Below are positions 27,028 through 38,400 of a stretch of DNA of 58,395 bases, piece by piece (the stretch's first letter is position 1; every line of letters starts with the position of its first letter). This DNA is from Bacteroidia bacterium. Lineage in GTDB: Bacteria; Bacteroidota; Bacteroidia; Chitinophagales; Saprospiraceae. The translations under genes and the position numbers were made by a program. Below the pieces are notes generated by a model. That model searched no databases. It was given only the letters and a program-made list of their open reading frames with translations, and was not told where the DNA came from. The stretch covers positions 1 to 58,395 of the forward strand of contig JAUHXV010000016.1 in NCBI GenBank assembly GCA_030426765.1. Direction: 5' to 3'.

Positions 27028-27843
27028 TTAATTCGATTTGACGGTTCTAACAAATTTGAACAGCTTGAAACCCATCGCCGTATTTAGTTCGTCCATGAGG
27101 TCATATACGTCTATTTCATACGAACCTGCGATGTATTTTACCATTTCAATTTCTGCTCTTTCCACAAACAGATCTCGCGCTAACGACATGTCTGAGGCAG
27201 AAACCTCTTTCTCTTCCAATACACCGGCAATGGTTCCAAATAATTTTGCGCGATCAAACTTCTCTACTGGTTCGATTGTATACTTTCGCTCTAAATTGGC
27301 AAGTCGGGCCGTCCCGCCACCCTCTCTTAATGAAGTAATGGCCTCAGTTTGCAATAATCCGATTTGCTTCAAGTCCATTGCTTCGGGATCATTCATGAAT
27401 GAAATGTGCTTCCATCCTTGCCCTGTTTTTTTAAAAATGGCTGTACTGGGCATGATATAAAATTCTGACTCCACAGTGTAATGGCAAACAATGAACTCCT
27501 GATTATTTTCCTCCTGTACCCGCATTGTTTTGTCAAGTTTAACTTTGTTTTTTCGCAGATACGATTGCCAGGCAGTAAAATCGCTCTCAGCAAAGCCACC
27601 CCAATCCTCCGCCAGAAAAAAATTCCGATAGGCATTAAAAGAACCAGGATTAAAATATTGTTTGAACAAACGGATTTCGAGTGGGTCATCTGTCCGCACC
27701 GGGTCGAGATAGGACACGTCCTTTCCATCTGGTTGTATATCTATGATTGCCATCTGATGGGCATCCGTCTGTATATACCCTTGTCCGGAAACAATAAGAT
27801 ATTGACTCATAAAAAGCAGAATGTACAAGCTTGTCCTTTTCAT
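27028..27843 (-). CDS. Secreted protein of unknown function, third gene of the giant operon
   Basis: The product has about 271 residues with a signal peptide (MKRTSLYILLFMSQYLIVSG). ATG at 27843 is preferred. An upstream ATG at 27855 would overlap the previous stop by 8 bases and put four residues before the signal core. The mature protein is soluble and mixed alpha/beta, with a helical C-terminal half rich in charged residues (FVERAEIEMVKYIAGSYEID). No metal site, catalytic motif or sorting tail is recognised, and I do not know the family. Placement between two surface-type proteins in a tight operon suggests a periplasmic or surface accessory, possibly a chaperone or partner for the large proteins; this is inference only. 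Confidence 0.65.
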   Translation of the reverse strand: MKRTSLYILLFMSQYLIVSGQGYIQTDAHQMAIIDIQPDGKDVSYLDPVRTDDPLEIRLFKQYFNPGSFNAYRNFFLAEDWGGFAESDFTAWQSYLRKNKVKLDKTMRVQEENNQEFIVCHYTVESEFYIMPSTAIFKKTGQGWKHISFMNDPEAMDLKQIGLLQTEAITSLREGGGTARLANLERKYTIEPVEKFDRAKLFGTIAGVLEEKEVSASDMSLARDLFVERAEIEMVKYIAGSYEIDVYDLMDELNTAMGFKLFKFVRTVKSN

Positions 27844-27847
27844 AATA

Positions 27848-29443
27848 TTATTCATTAAACTGGTACAATGTCAGTGGATTTGATGTAAATCCTTTATAAA
27901 TGACAACTTCTTTAGAAAGAAGATTAAACAATGGTTCAAACTCCCCCATATTGTTTTCATTGACGATCACTGCTTCCAGTTTAAGTGTTACAGGAAGCAA
28001 TTTGGAGGAAGCTACTATCTTCCGTGCGGCAACATTAAAGTCTAAAAAACCTTTCAACGACACTGCTGCACTTCCGCTGGCCTGCAGGTTAAATCCTGTA
28101 CCAGAGAGTAGCACTGCGTTGAATCCTACAGCACCGCTAACACCAATTTCTATTTGCGGACTGTTCAGCATCCAATCACTATTTTCAAGAGATTCATCTG
28201 CTGTCATTGACAAGTGGAGTGTTGCAACCAATCCCAATTCAGCATACACCTCACTGCATACACCGACACCCGCTACAACAAAATGTCTGGTAAACTGCGG
28301 ATGAAAAATTCTCCCGGCAATATTGACTCCAAGATCTATGCTACAGTCTTCTTTTATCCCCATGGAAGGATCGCCATATTTTTCAACCTCCGTTTCCTTC
28401 ATTACCACGCCAAAATTTCCTTCAAATGTAAATGGACTAGTATCCGGACAAGCATTTGTCGGAGGACCTCCAGGTGCATTGAAATCAACATCATCAAAGT
28501 TTAAACTTTCTTCCAGATCTTGCCAAAAATTGACCAGATTTTGGGCTAAGGCAGGCAATCCGGAGGTTGATTCAACAGGAATTTTCCGCACAATTGAAAC
28601 ATAAGGAGGATCGTTAAATGTTTCACCGGCTATATAATCGGATTGCTTCCCTACAACCGTAGCTACATCCTCGACAATCTGATTATCCTCTCCATCGATT
28701 GGCAACGGAGTTAGATACGTATCCTGTTTATAATCCGGTATTCCATTAGCAAAACCGCCCTCATTAGGAATAGCTATCAAATTTGCTTTCCATTCGACCG
28801 GATCATTACTGATCAGATATAATGTTTCACCAGTATTGGCTATTCGGTTGGGATTGTTTAAGTCTATGACCCTAAGATCCTTCACTCCACTATTGACTGG
28901 CAACGTGTCTGTAAAATAGCAGGCAGTATCACTTTGATTGGATACCCGTACAAGTAGCTTTCCATATTCACTGCCCGGTGTCAGCGTCGCCTTATTTTCA
29001 TCATTACTGTTAGGTTCCAGGGTGCACCCGAGATCGTCTCCTTCAAAACTCCAGGTCGTGGAAAAGTTTTCATCGTTATTGACAAGTTTTGCGAGCACAA
29101 TTTCCTCTGTTCCCTGTACAAGATGGTCCGGCACAAAATGTATTTCACCAAACGACAATCCCACTTTGACTTCATCCGTTTTTTTCCAGGATAGATTGGC
29201 ATCGGTGACCACTACTTTATACGTTGTTTCATGCTTCGGGCGAGCTATTGGGTTTTTCGCATTTGGATTATCCAGACCCTCTTTAGGCGTCCAGACATAG
29301 CAGCAATCAGGGCATGGGTCGCTCGACCCAATCATCACCCCTTTGTCACCGCAGGAAACGGTATCCGGTCCTGCCCATTGTTGGGCGATACACAGCTGGA
29401 TGGAACCAATAAAAAGTACGACTAATACATATATCTTTTTCAT
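27848..29443 (-). CDS. Secreted Ig-like/beta-rich protein of unknown function, second gene of the giant operon
   Basis: The 531-residue protein has a signal peptide (MKKIYVLVVLFIGSIQLCIA). The N-terminal domain reads like a Bacteroidota Ig-type repeat: AGPDTVSCGDKGVMIGSSDP, CCYVWTPKEGLDNPNAKNPI, TYKVVVTDA. Its Cys-rich stretch CPDCC may form disulfides. The second half (about 330-530) has repeating hydrophobic strands (VNIAGRIFHPQF, VYAELGLVATLHLSM, IEIGVSGAVGFNAV, LQASGSAAVSLKGFLDFNVA) that suggest a large beta-sheet or barrel-like domain. There is no type A tail. It starts 8 bases after the stop of the giant gene. The family is not recognised. Confidence 0.7.
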   Translation of the reverse strand: MKKIYVLVVLFIGSIQLCIAQQWAGPDTVSCGDKGVMIGSSDPCPDCCYVWTPKEGLDNPNAKNPIARPKHETTYKVVVTDANLSWKKTDEVKVGLSFGEIHFVPDHLVQGTEEIVLAKLVNNDENFSTTWSFEGDDLGCTLEPNSNDENKATLTPGSEYGKLLVRVSNQSDTACYFTDTLPVNSGVKDLRVIDLNNPNRIANTGETLYLISNDPVEWKANLIAIPNEGGFANGIPDYKQDTYLTPLPIDGEDNQIVEDVATVVGKQSDYIAGETFNDPPYVSIVRKIPVESTSGLPALAQNLVNFWQDLEESLNFDDVDFNAPGGPPTNACPDTSPFTFEGNFGVVMKETEVEKYGDPSMGIKEDCSIDLGVNIAGRIFHPQFTRHFVVAGVGVCSEVYAELGLVATLHLSMTADESLENSDWMLNSPQIEIGVSGAVGFNAVLLSGTGFNLQASGSAAVSLKGFLDFNVAARKIVASSKLLPVTLKLEAVIVNENNMGEFEPLFNLLSKEVVIYKGFTSNPLTLYQFNE

Positions 29444-29451
29444 ATCAAGCG

Positions 29452-32400
29452 CTACTTATCATAATGAATTGAAAAACCCTGTGTGCCTACGATCCGCCCG
29501 ATGACATAAAACGTCCTGCGACCTCCCGGACGCAATACACCCGGAAATCCATTCAGGTCTTCAGAGGCCAGGACCAATTGGGTATGACTGAGTCCATTGT
29601 AATAATCGCTCAGCGTATAATACACCGGATTATTATACCCGGGAGATCCTACCCGGATATATCTGTCCACGGCATCGGCATCTCCCCGATTCTCAACATC
29701 TACTTTTATTTGGAATAATGTAGTCGATCGCGGATTAAAAACTTTTGGATTAAAGTCCCAGTTAAGCTGAAGGTCGGGCCCCTCACCTTCGATAACCTCA
29801 AAACTGTTGCGCAAAGTGGCCACCCATCCGCCAGTTCGAATGCACTGCACATGATACTGCCCCATTGGCTGTCCCTCAAGATTAAATCTGGCCACTACGC
29901 GAACGCCATCCTCCAGTGTGATAAACGTATCCGCCGGAATAGAGAAATAGTTGAGGGAGTCAATAGACAGCAGATGAACTAATTCCAGATTGATCAGGTC
30001 AGACCCAAAGAGCTCCACAGTCGTATAGCCTTTATTCCCTCCCTGTCCGGGTGAGACAGACAGTATCTCCATTTGAAGAAGTCGAGCTAAGACTTCAATG
30101 GATTGCGGTGAATTATCACCAGCCTTAAAACCATTGATCATAATATAATAATACCCGGGCTCCGCATTGCGAATCATGATCTCCTGGTGAGGAGAAAATG
30201 GATGGTTGTACGCGTAGTCATGGTCGGCAGGCGTAGGTACAGCCTCGAACTTAATATACATTTGGTTGACCCCGATTAAAGAATCGCCACGGAGGGTCAC
30301 GAGTATATTCCGCCCTGCTTCATCCGCATCCACCAGGATTTTATAATATCGTTTCACGTTTTCGGAGAGAAACGATTCTTCGGTCTGATCAAAGAAAATC
30401 TCTTTAATATCCACATTGGTCATATCATACGAAAAGCCATAATTATTTGCTTCATTCGACTCTGGGATGTTGTTTCTGGCATCTGTCAGAATGAGTGTAT
30501 GATAGTCGTCATTTGTCACATTGTTGTACGCAAAAGGAACCGTCTTTGTCGTATGTGCTCCCGGACCTAAATTGACACTTCCATCCCAGATGCCGATTAC
30601 TTCATCTGTCAGTTGCCAGGTGGTATCTGAAGACAGATATACGATCTCACGAAAAACTCCACTTGCCGGATTAGTTCCGGTATTTTTGGTTTCCCATGTG
30701 ATACTGGCCGTTTCTCCTGCCAATACGCTATCCGGAACGAGGACGTTTCTGACAATCAAATCTGCCGGCGGAGGTGGCGTAGCGACAATAGAGGAAAGAA
30801 AAATATTATTACCCTCCTGATTATGTTCATATACGCCATTACCATGGTCAACAGAATAAATAATGAAATAATTACCAGAGTAATTGGCCGGTACAAAAAC
30901 TGAAACTGTATCATTTTGCGTCTGCATCGATCCAAGAGGTGCCTTCGTCAGGCTCGATATGGAAACATCACCATGATCGATCACATTATTGGTACTGATA
31001 AAGATTTTATCCGTCCGCTGACCGGCCATTCCTGCACCAAAGTTCTTCACCGAACTCGTTATGGTAAAGTATTGCCCGGATACAATTTCTACCGGCAGGG
31101 AAAATGAAGTAGGCTGCAGATCCGGGTAAAGCGCCAGCTTAGTATGAATTTTTGTTGCTACACCCGACACCCGTATGGCATTTACATTATTCGACCTGTC
31201 TATATCCTCGTTAACATCCCAGCTATCCGCTTCAACGAACACATAAAAGTCTCCTGTGAGACCGTCAGGAACAGATAGATTGACAGTAATATTTTTTGAT
31301 GCCCCCGGTCCGATGTGACCTGCGGAATAAGCTTCAGCACTGATGAGCAGGTCGTCGTCCTCGGAGAAAAGACTATCCGTTGAGAAGTAAAAGCGATCTG
31401 TCCATCCTGCGTAATACGTAGGTGCATCGCTAAGATTGGTTACAGTATAGTGCACCACATAAGACTCCCCTGATGTCAACGTGTCCGGCAATCCATACAA
31501 GGTATCAACGGCTATGTCTATATCCGGATAAGCTAACAGCACCACCAGATCACTGCGCAGTATATTGTTGCTTTCACCCGTTCCTTCATACACCACATCC
31601 GTCGCATCGCTGACAATGTATAGGTAATATTCATTTGGGTTCTGATCAAACTCCGATGCAAGAGAAAGCGTGTATGACTGAGCTTCGTTTGTATCCAGCA
31701 ATGCCGTCTGTCTTGTTCCAACTGGCACAGCCGTCATTCGATTCCACGTCGGAGAGAAAGAAAGGAAGATACTGTCTGTTGCAAGGTCATCCAATGGCAC
31801 ATCACCTTGATTTGTCAGCGTATAAGACATCGGGAAAGCAATCCCAGCCTGAATAGTGTCAGGTGAAACCAAAGCGGAGGCTATCAGGTCCGGGTGCGGG
31901 GCTTCAAACACTGTGATCGGCGAAGCCAGGGTATTGTTGCTTTCATTGGATTCATGCACTACCTCTGTCACATCTGTTGCGACAATAAGATATTTGCTGC
32001 CAAACTGGTCCTGTGGCAAGTTTACGGCAAAGGTGTTCGACAACGTATCGGCAATATCTATTGTAGCATTACTGACGGTCCTGAACGCCAGTAAAATATC
32101 CGTCATGGTGGAGAGTTCGTCGTCATCCGACAGATAATACCGGTTTTTAAAAGTTCCTGTGTAATACCCTGGCCCCGGATTGATGAATTCGGTGGTCAGG
32201 TCAAATGTGCTCCCAGACATGACCATATCAGGGTGCAGCAAAGAATCAGGTATGAGGTCGGGTCGTGTAATGAAGATTGGATCTGACCTGAGTATGTTAT
32301 TGTTCTCAAATTCGTACTCATCAATTCGATCATTATGATCTGTTACTACATATATATAGTACTCTCCTGAATAATTTCCAGTCAGTTTTACATCTACTGT

Positions 32401-35400
32401 TTTCTCACTATACGCCCCGGGCATCAGTCCCGGATTATGGTAAACATATCCAAGATGGGTCAGAAAATTAGTATTGTAAACAGGAGATTGTGATACATAG
32501 TATCTGTCAGTATGCGAAACGGTGGGTGAAGACCCGCCTTCGTTATTGATTCTGAAGGTGACCGGATAGGTTTGGTACAGACTCATCGTGTCCGGTGTGA
32601 CCAGGCTATCCGGCACTAAATCCACGGGAGGAGTTAATACTACTTCCATGACATCGCTGAGTAACGTATTATTATCTTCTGAAGCAAATTCAAAAACGTC
32701 CAGCAGGTAGTCCGTATACACTTGAAACTGATAATCACCGTAAATATTTGAGGGGATATCTACGGATGTGCTCACTGTATAACTTGAATCCGGCAACAAA
32801 GCCCCAACGTGTGTTTTGGTAGCCAAAACCGCGCTTATGCCATCATCATTTCCAGGGGCGGGAACGAGTGTGATTTTATCTTTCCAGATGGTTTGCGTGG
32901 TCACACCACTGCCTAAGTTAGAAACCGTATAGGTGATGTTAACACTCTCTCCTGAGAAGGAAATCAGCGGTGATGTAATATCTGTCACCAACAGATCCGG
33001 TGGTGGACTCAGGGTGATATTGATTTGTGAAACACTATACGTAGTGTTATTGGATTCCACCGTCTCTTTGACACCATTGTAGTGATCTGTTTTGACGATG
33101 ATATAATACAGGCCATTCGAGCCCTGTGGAATCACGACATCTGCACTATGTGCGTAGGATTGATCCGGGTTGAGCGAATTAAGGCTGGAGGAGGAAATGA
33201 GCAATGGATCAAAGCTGTTGTATGTGGGATCAGGGGATAAATAAATGTTTTCATACCAGACCCCGGGCACAGTACTTCCATCACCCGCATTTTTTGTCAC
33301 CCATTCCACACTGATCGTCTGTTCTGAAAAAGCGGTCGGTGGAATAGTAATAGATTCAACCATCAGATCCGGTAGAAAACGGACAGAAAAGACTGCCGTA
33401 TCTGAAACACTTTCTTCGTCACAGCTGCTGATGGCATGCACCTGCCACCAGTATGATGTTCCATAACTCAATCCGGTCACAAGCTTATTGATGATATTGA
33501 CTCCACCATAAGTCGGTGAGACAGGCTTTTCGGTATTCATCGGCCAGACATACAAGTCGTATTCAACCGCATTGGGTACCGGAGCCCATGACAGGGAAAC
33601 TTGATTTTCAAGTCCTGTGGTACCACTGACTGGATTGAGATTACCCGGACTTGAATTTAGTGGTTCCAGGTTTTCAATAGAATGGACGATCGAATCATTT
33701 TGACTATTCGTATCATCCATAAACGCAATCCAAACTGGCAAATCGTGGACGCCGTATGCAGAAACATCAAGCATCGCTGTAAACGTATAGAATAGCGTGT
33801 CCCCCGGTGGCACTTCCAGCGCACCAATATTTTCTGTGGTCACCTGATCGTTTAAATCAAAGTGCACATCAAATCCGGTCGCCACACTACTTCCCATATT
33901 CACCAATGCAATCTGGAGGACTTCCTCATCACTCAATCCACAACCCTCAACAGGTGTAACTACGTGCGACACTTTGACATCGAAAGGTACAGGGGTAAAT
34001 TCAGCTGCTCCTATATCCGGTGGAGACGTTCGGGTGGTTCCAAAAATATCGCTGTCCAGCCCGGACAAAGTAAGTCCGCTTCCGTCCACGAGGTATTGTG
34101 CTACTGTCGGCGAATTCGAGGTAATAAACAAAGGATCAACACTTAAACTATTTCCATTTGACCCTGTCGCCCCTACATAATCTGCAAGGGTCGTATAGGG
34201 CGTATAGTCCTGAATGCAAGTTGCTTCCCCGAGTGTGAACATCAGATTATAGTCTGATGCAGCAGGCATAGTACCAAACCCATGGAAGGCTGGCCCATTC
34301 ACACTGTATAGTATATTGTTGCGAATCTTGTGATCGTTGTTATGCTTCGTAAACAATGCTGCTGAACCGGTGTGGTTGTTGGCATTGTATACGGTGTTGA
34401 AATCGATGTCAACCTTTTCTATTTCTTCGATCACCACCGCATCCTGACCTGAGGCACCTGATTTGAATATATAGTTGTTGGCAAAAAGAGAAGGGGTTGA
34501 GGACGTGTTGTCTATATCCGCGAAATAGACCGATATATTTGACGAGGCACCAATGATGATGTTGCGTAATATACTGGACGGACCAATTCCCGATCGCAAA
34601 TAAACGTCTATATTATTGGTAGAAGCGGGTATCACATGATTATCAGAAAAAAGTATAGCATCAAATTTTCGGATATATACACAATAGTGATACTTCCCTG
34701 TAAAGGTATTGCCCGATATCACATGACCCTTTTCATAATCTCCGCCAAAAAGGTAGATGCCATAGTATCCATGATGAAAATGATTGTTGAGAATTGAGAT
34801 GCTATCCTCTGTGGTATTGGCAGAATAGATCAAATATCTGGAAGCTGAAATATTTTCCTGCGTTTCGAGATAATTATTGGTAATGGCAATTTGTGAAGAC
34901 CCGTCCTGGATTTTAAACACATGGCCTTTGGTATTGACTAGTGTAAGATGACTAAACGTTAGATTATGAACATCGTTAAGTTCGACCAGTGCAGTTCCAT
35001 TTGCTGTCTGGGTCAACGTGACATCCGTCGAGTCTCCTGTTTCGGAAGTAAAGGTTACATGATAACTGTATGACGATTTTGGGAAATTAGTAAGTAAGAG
35101 GGATTCCGAATAGGTACCCGGTCTGAAATTGAAGGTGACATCTCCCACGACACCTGCGGAATTCAAAATGGTTTCGACATCGCTCACCAGATTGAAATCA
35201 GGTGCAAAACCGCCAACGGTGTATACGCCCGAAAGGGAAACATAAAACGTACCCGTGGAAAAGAGATCATTTTCCGGATCGGCATCAATACTATCATTCG
35301 GCATTTCAGTCCACGCATCGATATTGTAGGCGACAAGCTCCTCAAATTCAAACGTCCCAACAGAAAAGGTATCGCATCCCGAGGTGGGCAAACTACCGAT

Positions 35401-38400
35401 CCATTCTATCGGGCTCTGCTCAATCCCGTTGACCGTCCACCGAACCATTACATTGGTCAGTGTATTTCCGCCGAAATTTTTCAACACCAGTTGTACCGGA
35501 TGGGAACCAGCCCCAAATGGAGTATGCGGGCCAGCAAACATAAAAATGCCGGCATCGTCATTGGGCAACGGATCAAATTCGTCAGCACCAATATCCGGCA
35601 AAGAATCACGTTGCGCACCATCGATGTCATGCGTAATACCTGCTGATGGATCCCCGGCTTCATTTAGAATGACAAGAAAGGTATGAAGATCTGTATCGGA
35701 CATGAAGTTGGGATCAATTTCTATCGAATTCGAATCCTGTTCACTCGCAGTTTGCCAATCAGCGAACGTGGTTTCAGCACCACCTCCGTTCCAGTAGCCA
35801 AAAGTAGACCCATCGGTATAGTAAGAATTGTGATCTGATTCAAAATCGGAACTGCTGCTTATATAGACGGCATATCCCACACCCGCATTTTTAGTCGCAT
35901 TATTCAATACATGCACATTTGGGCTGCTGCTTACGTATATCGGAGATGTATTGCTTGCACTTGTGTTAGTAGAATAGACAAGGATGCTATTATGAAAAAT
36001 ATCATGGTACGCACTTCCGGTCAGATATATCCCCCGTGCTACACTGGTTCCACCTATGCTAATAAAGTTATTAAATATCCTGGCAGGTGACTCCGGTTGA
36101 TTATCACAATTACTCAGATAGATACCGTATTGCCCCAAAGGCACCTCTATCCGGTTGTTCGATATCTCAATTAAATCCGCGCTATTTGTGATCTCAATGC
36201 CACGACTTGAGGTCCGATCATCAACAATAATATGGTTGTGCGTGATCGATGTTCCTCTGAAATCATCTAAATCGATACCTCGATAATAAGGTTCAAGCAC
36301 ATTACCGGTGATGATCGTATGGGTAAGGGCAGAGTCATCACCGGACAGATAAAAGCTGTATGACCCATCCAAAATTCGGTTGTTCATAAACACATTAGCC
36401 GTATCCAGCCCTGCTTCAATTCGGATAACCGCTGCCGCAGTTGACGTGGTAGTACTTTGATACCCGTTAAGTGTAACCCCTTCAAATCGATTGCAATGTG
36501 CGCCGTTACTCAATCGCACGACATATCGATATGACCCGTTGACAGATTTGATGGTCAGATGTTTAAACTGTACGCCATCTGCTCCATCCAGATCGATCGG
36601 ATACGCATCAATGCCGAGATTGGAGATTGTCACTAAAGAAGAGTCACCACTCTCCGATTGGAATACAACAGGTCGATCACAGTCCGATCCAGGAAAATCA
36701 TTTAAATAAATATTTTCCAAATACATTCCATTTCGAATGTTAAACGTGACCGGCGCATCAGCCCCTCCGGCCATCAAGGCATCCACTGCATCGGTGATCG
36801 TCTCAAAATCGGGGTCTTCCCCTCCTATTGTATATACGCCACCAAGGCCTGTATACTGATTGTCGACCTCGATGGTATCATTTAAGGCCAGTAAATCCGT
36901 CATGCCATTGGGCTCAGAAACCCATACCTTCAGATGATAGGGTGTATACGTTTCAAACGTAAACTGTCCAATTTCCAACGAGTCATAAATAGCGCCTCTG
37001 GAAAGTAAGCCGTTCCAGACAAAGGGATCCTGTGCTTCGCCGTTGACCTCCCAGTCAAATTGCAGGGTGTGCATCGTATCGCTTCCATTATTATAAAAAC
37101 GTACATAAATGGGTTGTAGACCGGAAGAAAAAGGCATTGTCGGATGTATGATCCCTACCATACCGGCATCAGCTGCCAGCGGCACAAACTCATCCGCCCC
37201 CAAATCTGGTGAAGTGACATTTCTTGGATCTCCTTCTATATCATCAGTAATGTGCGCATATGCAAAGGCAATACTATCCAACAATACTGAATAGGGTTTG
37301 TAGGAGAGCCCATCGAATATAGGATCGACATTCAGGGACAGAGAATCGTAGCCCAGTGCCTGCCATTCTGCCATGGAATGGTATTGTGTATTATTCAACT
37401 CACCTATATTTCCACCCGGGGTATACAAACAGTTATTGTTTGATACTACATCATTTCCCTGCATATTCAACAGTTCAAGCACGACTCCGGCACTGTCTGT
37501 GTTGACAAAAATATTGTTGTCAAGTCTGAAGTTTGAGCTCCATGAAAATCCGGCGGCTCGACCATCGTAACATCTCGACGTATTGTTTGATACATGGACA
37601 TAATTGGTATAAGATCCACCAAATACACCGGTTAGATTGTTGGTAGTGCCTGCATATACATAGTTATTATACACCCTGGTGGTATCCTGAAACGTGCCAT
37701 CGCACTCTGTGTAGTAAATACCAAAACCAGCCTCCACGAGATTATAAGCCGAATTGTGGCTCAAGGTCATGCTCTTACAGTTATTGAGGAAAATGCCATC
37801 GTAAGAGCTATGCTGAGGTGTAGTGATCATCGTTTCATTTCCGATGACTTTCACATACTTCGAGTTTAGCACATAGCATCCCAGATAGTACTGGTCTTTA
37901 AATTTGTTTCTTAAAACATCCACTTCGGAACCTGTAGAAAGTGAAGGTCCGTTGGAATACAGGCCGTATGAACCGTATCTGAATACACAATCGTAAAAGT
38001 CATTATCCACACCCGCACTTGATTGGGATAAGGCCGCGGCATATGCATTTGAGGTTGTGGATGTATTAAATCTTCCTTCAATGACACAGTGATTAAATCG
38101 GTTACACGCTGCATCATTCTCAATGACAATGGTGTTGTGGAAGGCAGAAGGGGTGAGCTTGAAGGTGATATAACTAAATGTAATCCCAGAAGCACCATCC
38201 AGCCAGATCACAGGTTCAACCTGATTGTCATTATCGAATATTACTGCTGATGTATCCAGCGATTCACTGAACACATGGATAGGCTTGTCACATGAAAAAT
38301 TAGCATTGGACGTCAGGTGAATGGGTTCGGCATACAAACCGTCCCTAACTGCTAAATCAATACTATCGACTATTCCTCCAAAGGCAATCGCATCGAAAGC

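Noticed and set aside
29444..29460. Frameshift joining the giant gene to the next gene
   Set aside because: The next gene has its own ATG and signal peptide 8 bases after the stop, so two separate genes fit better.
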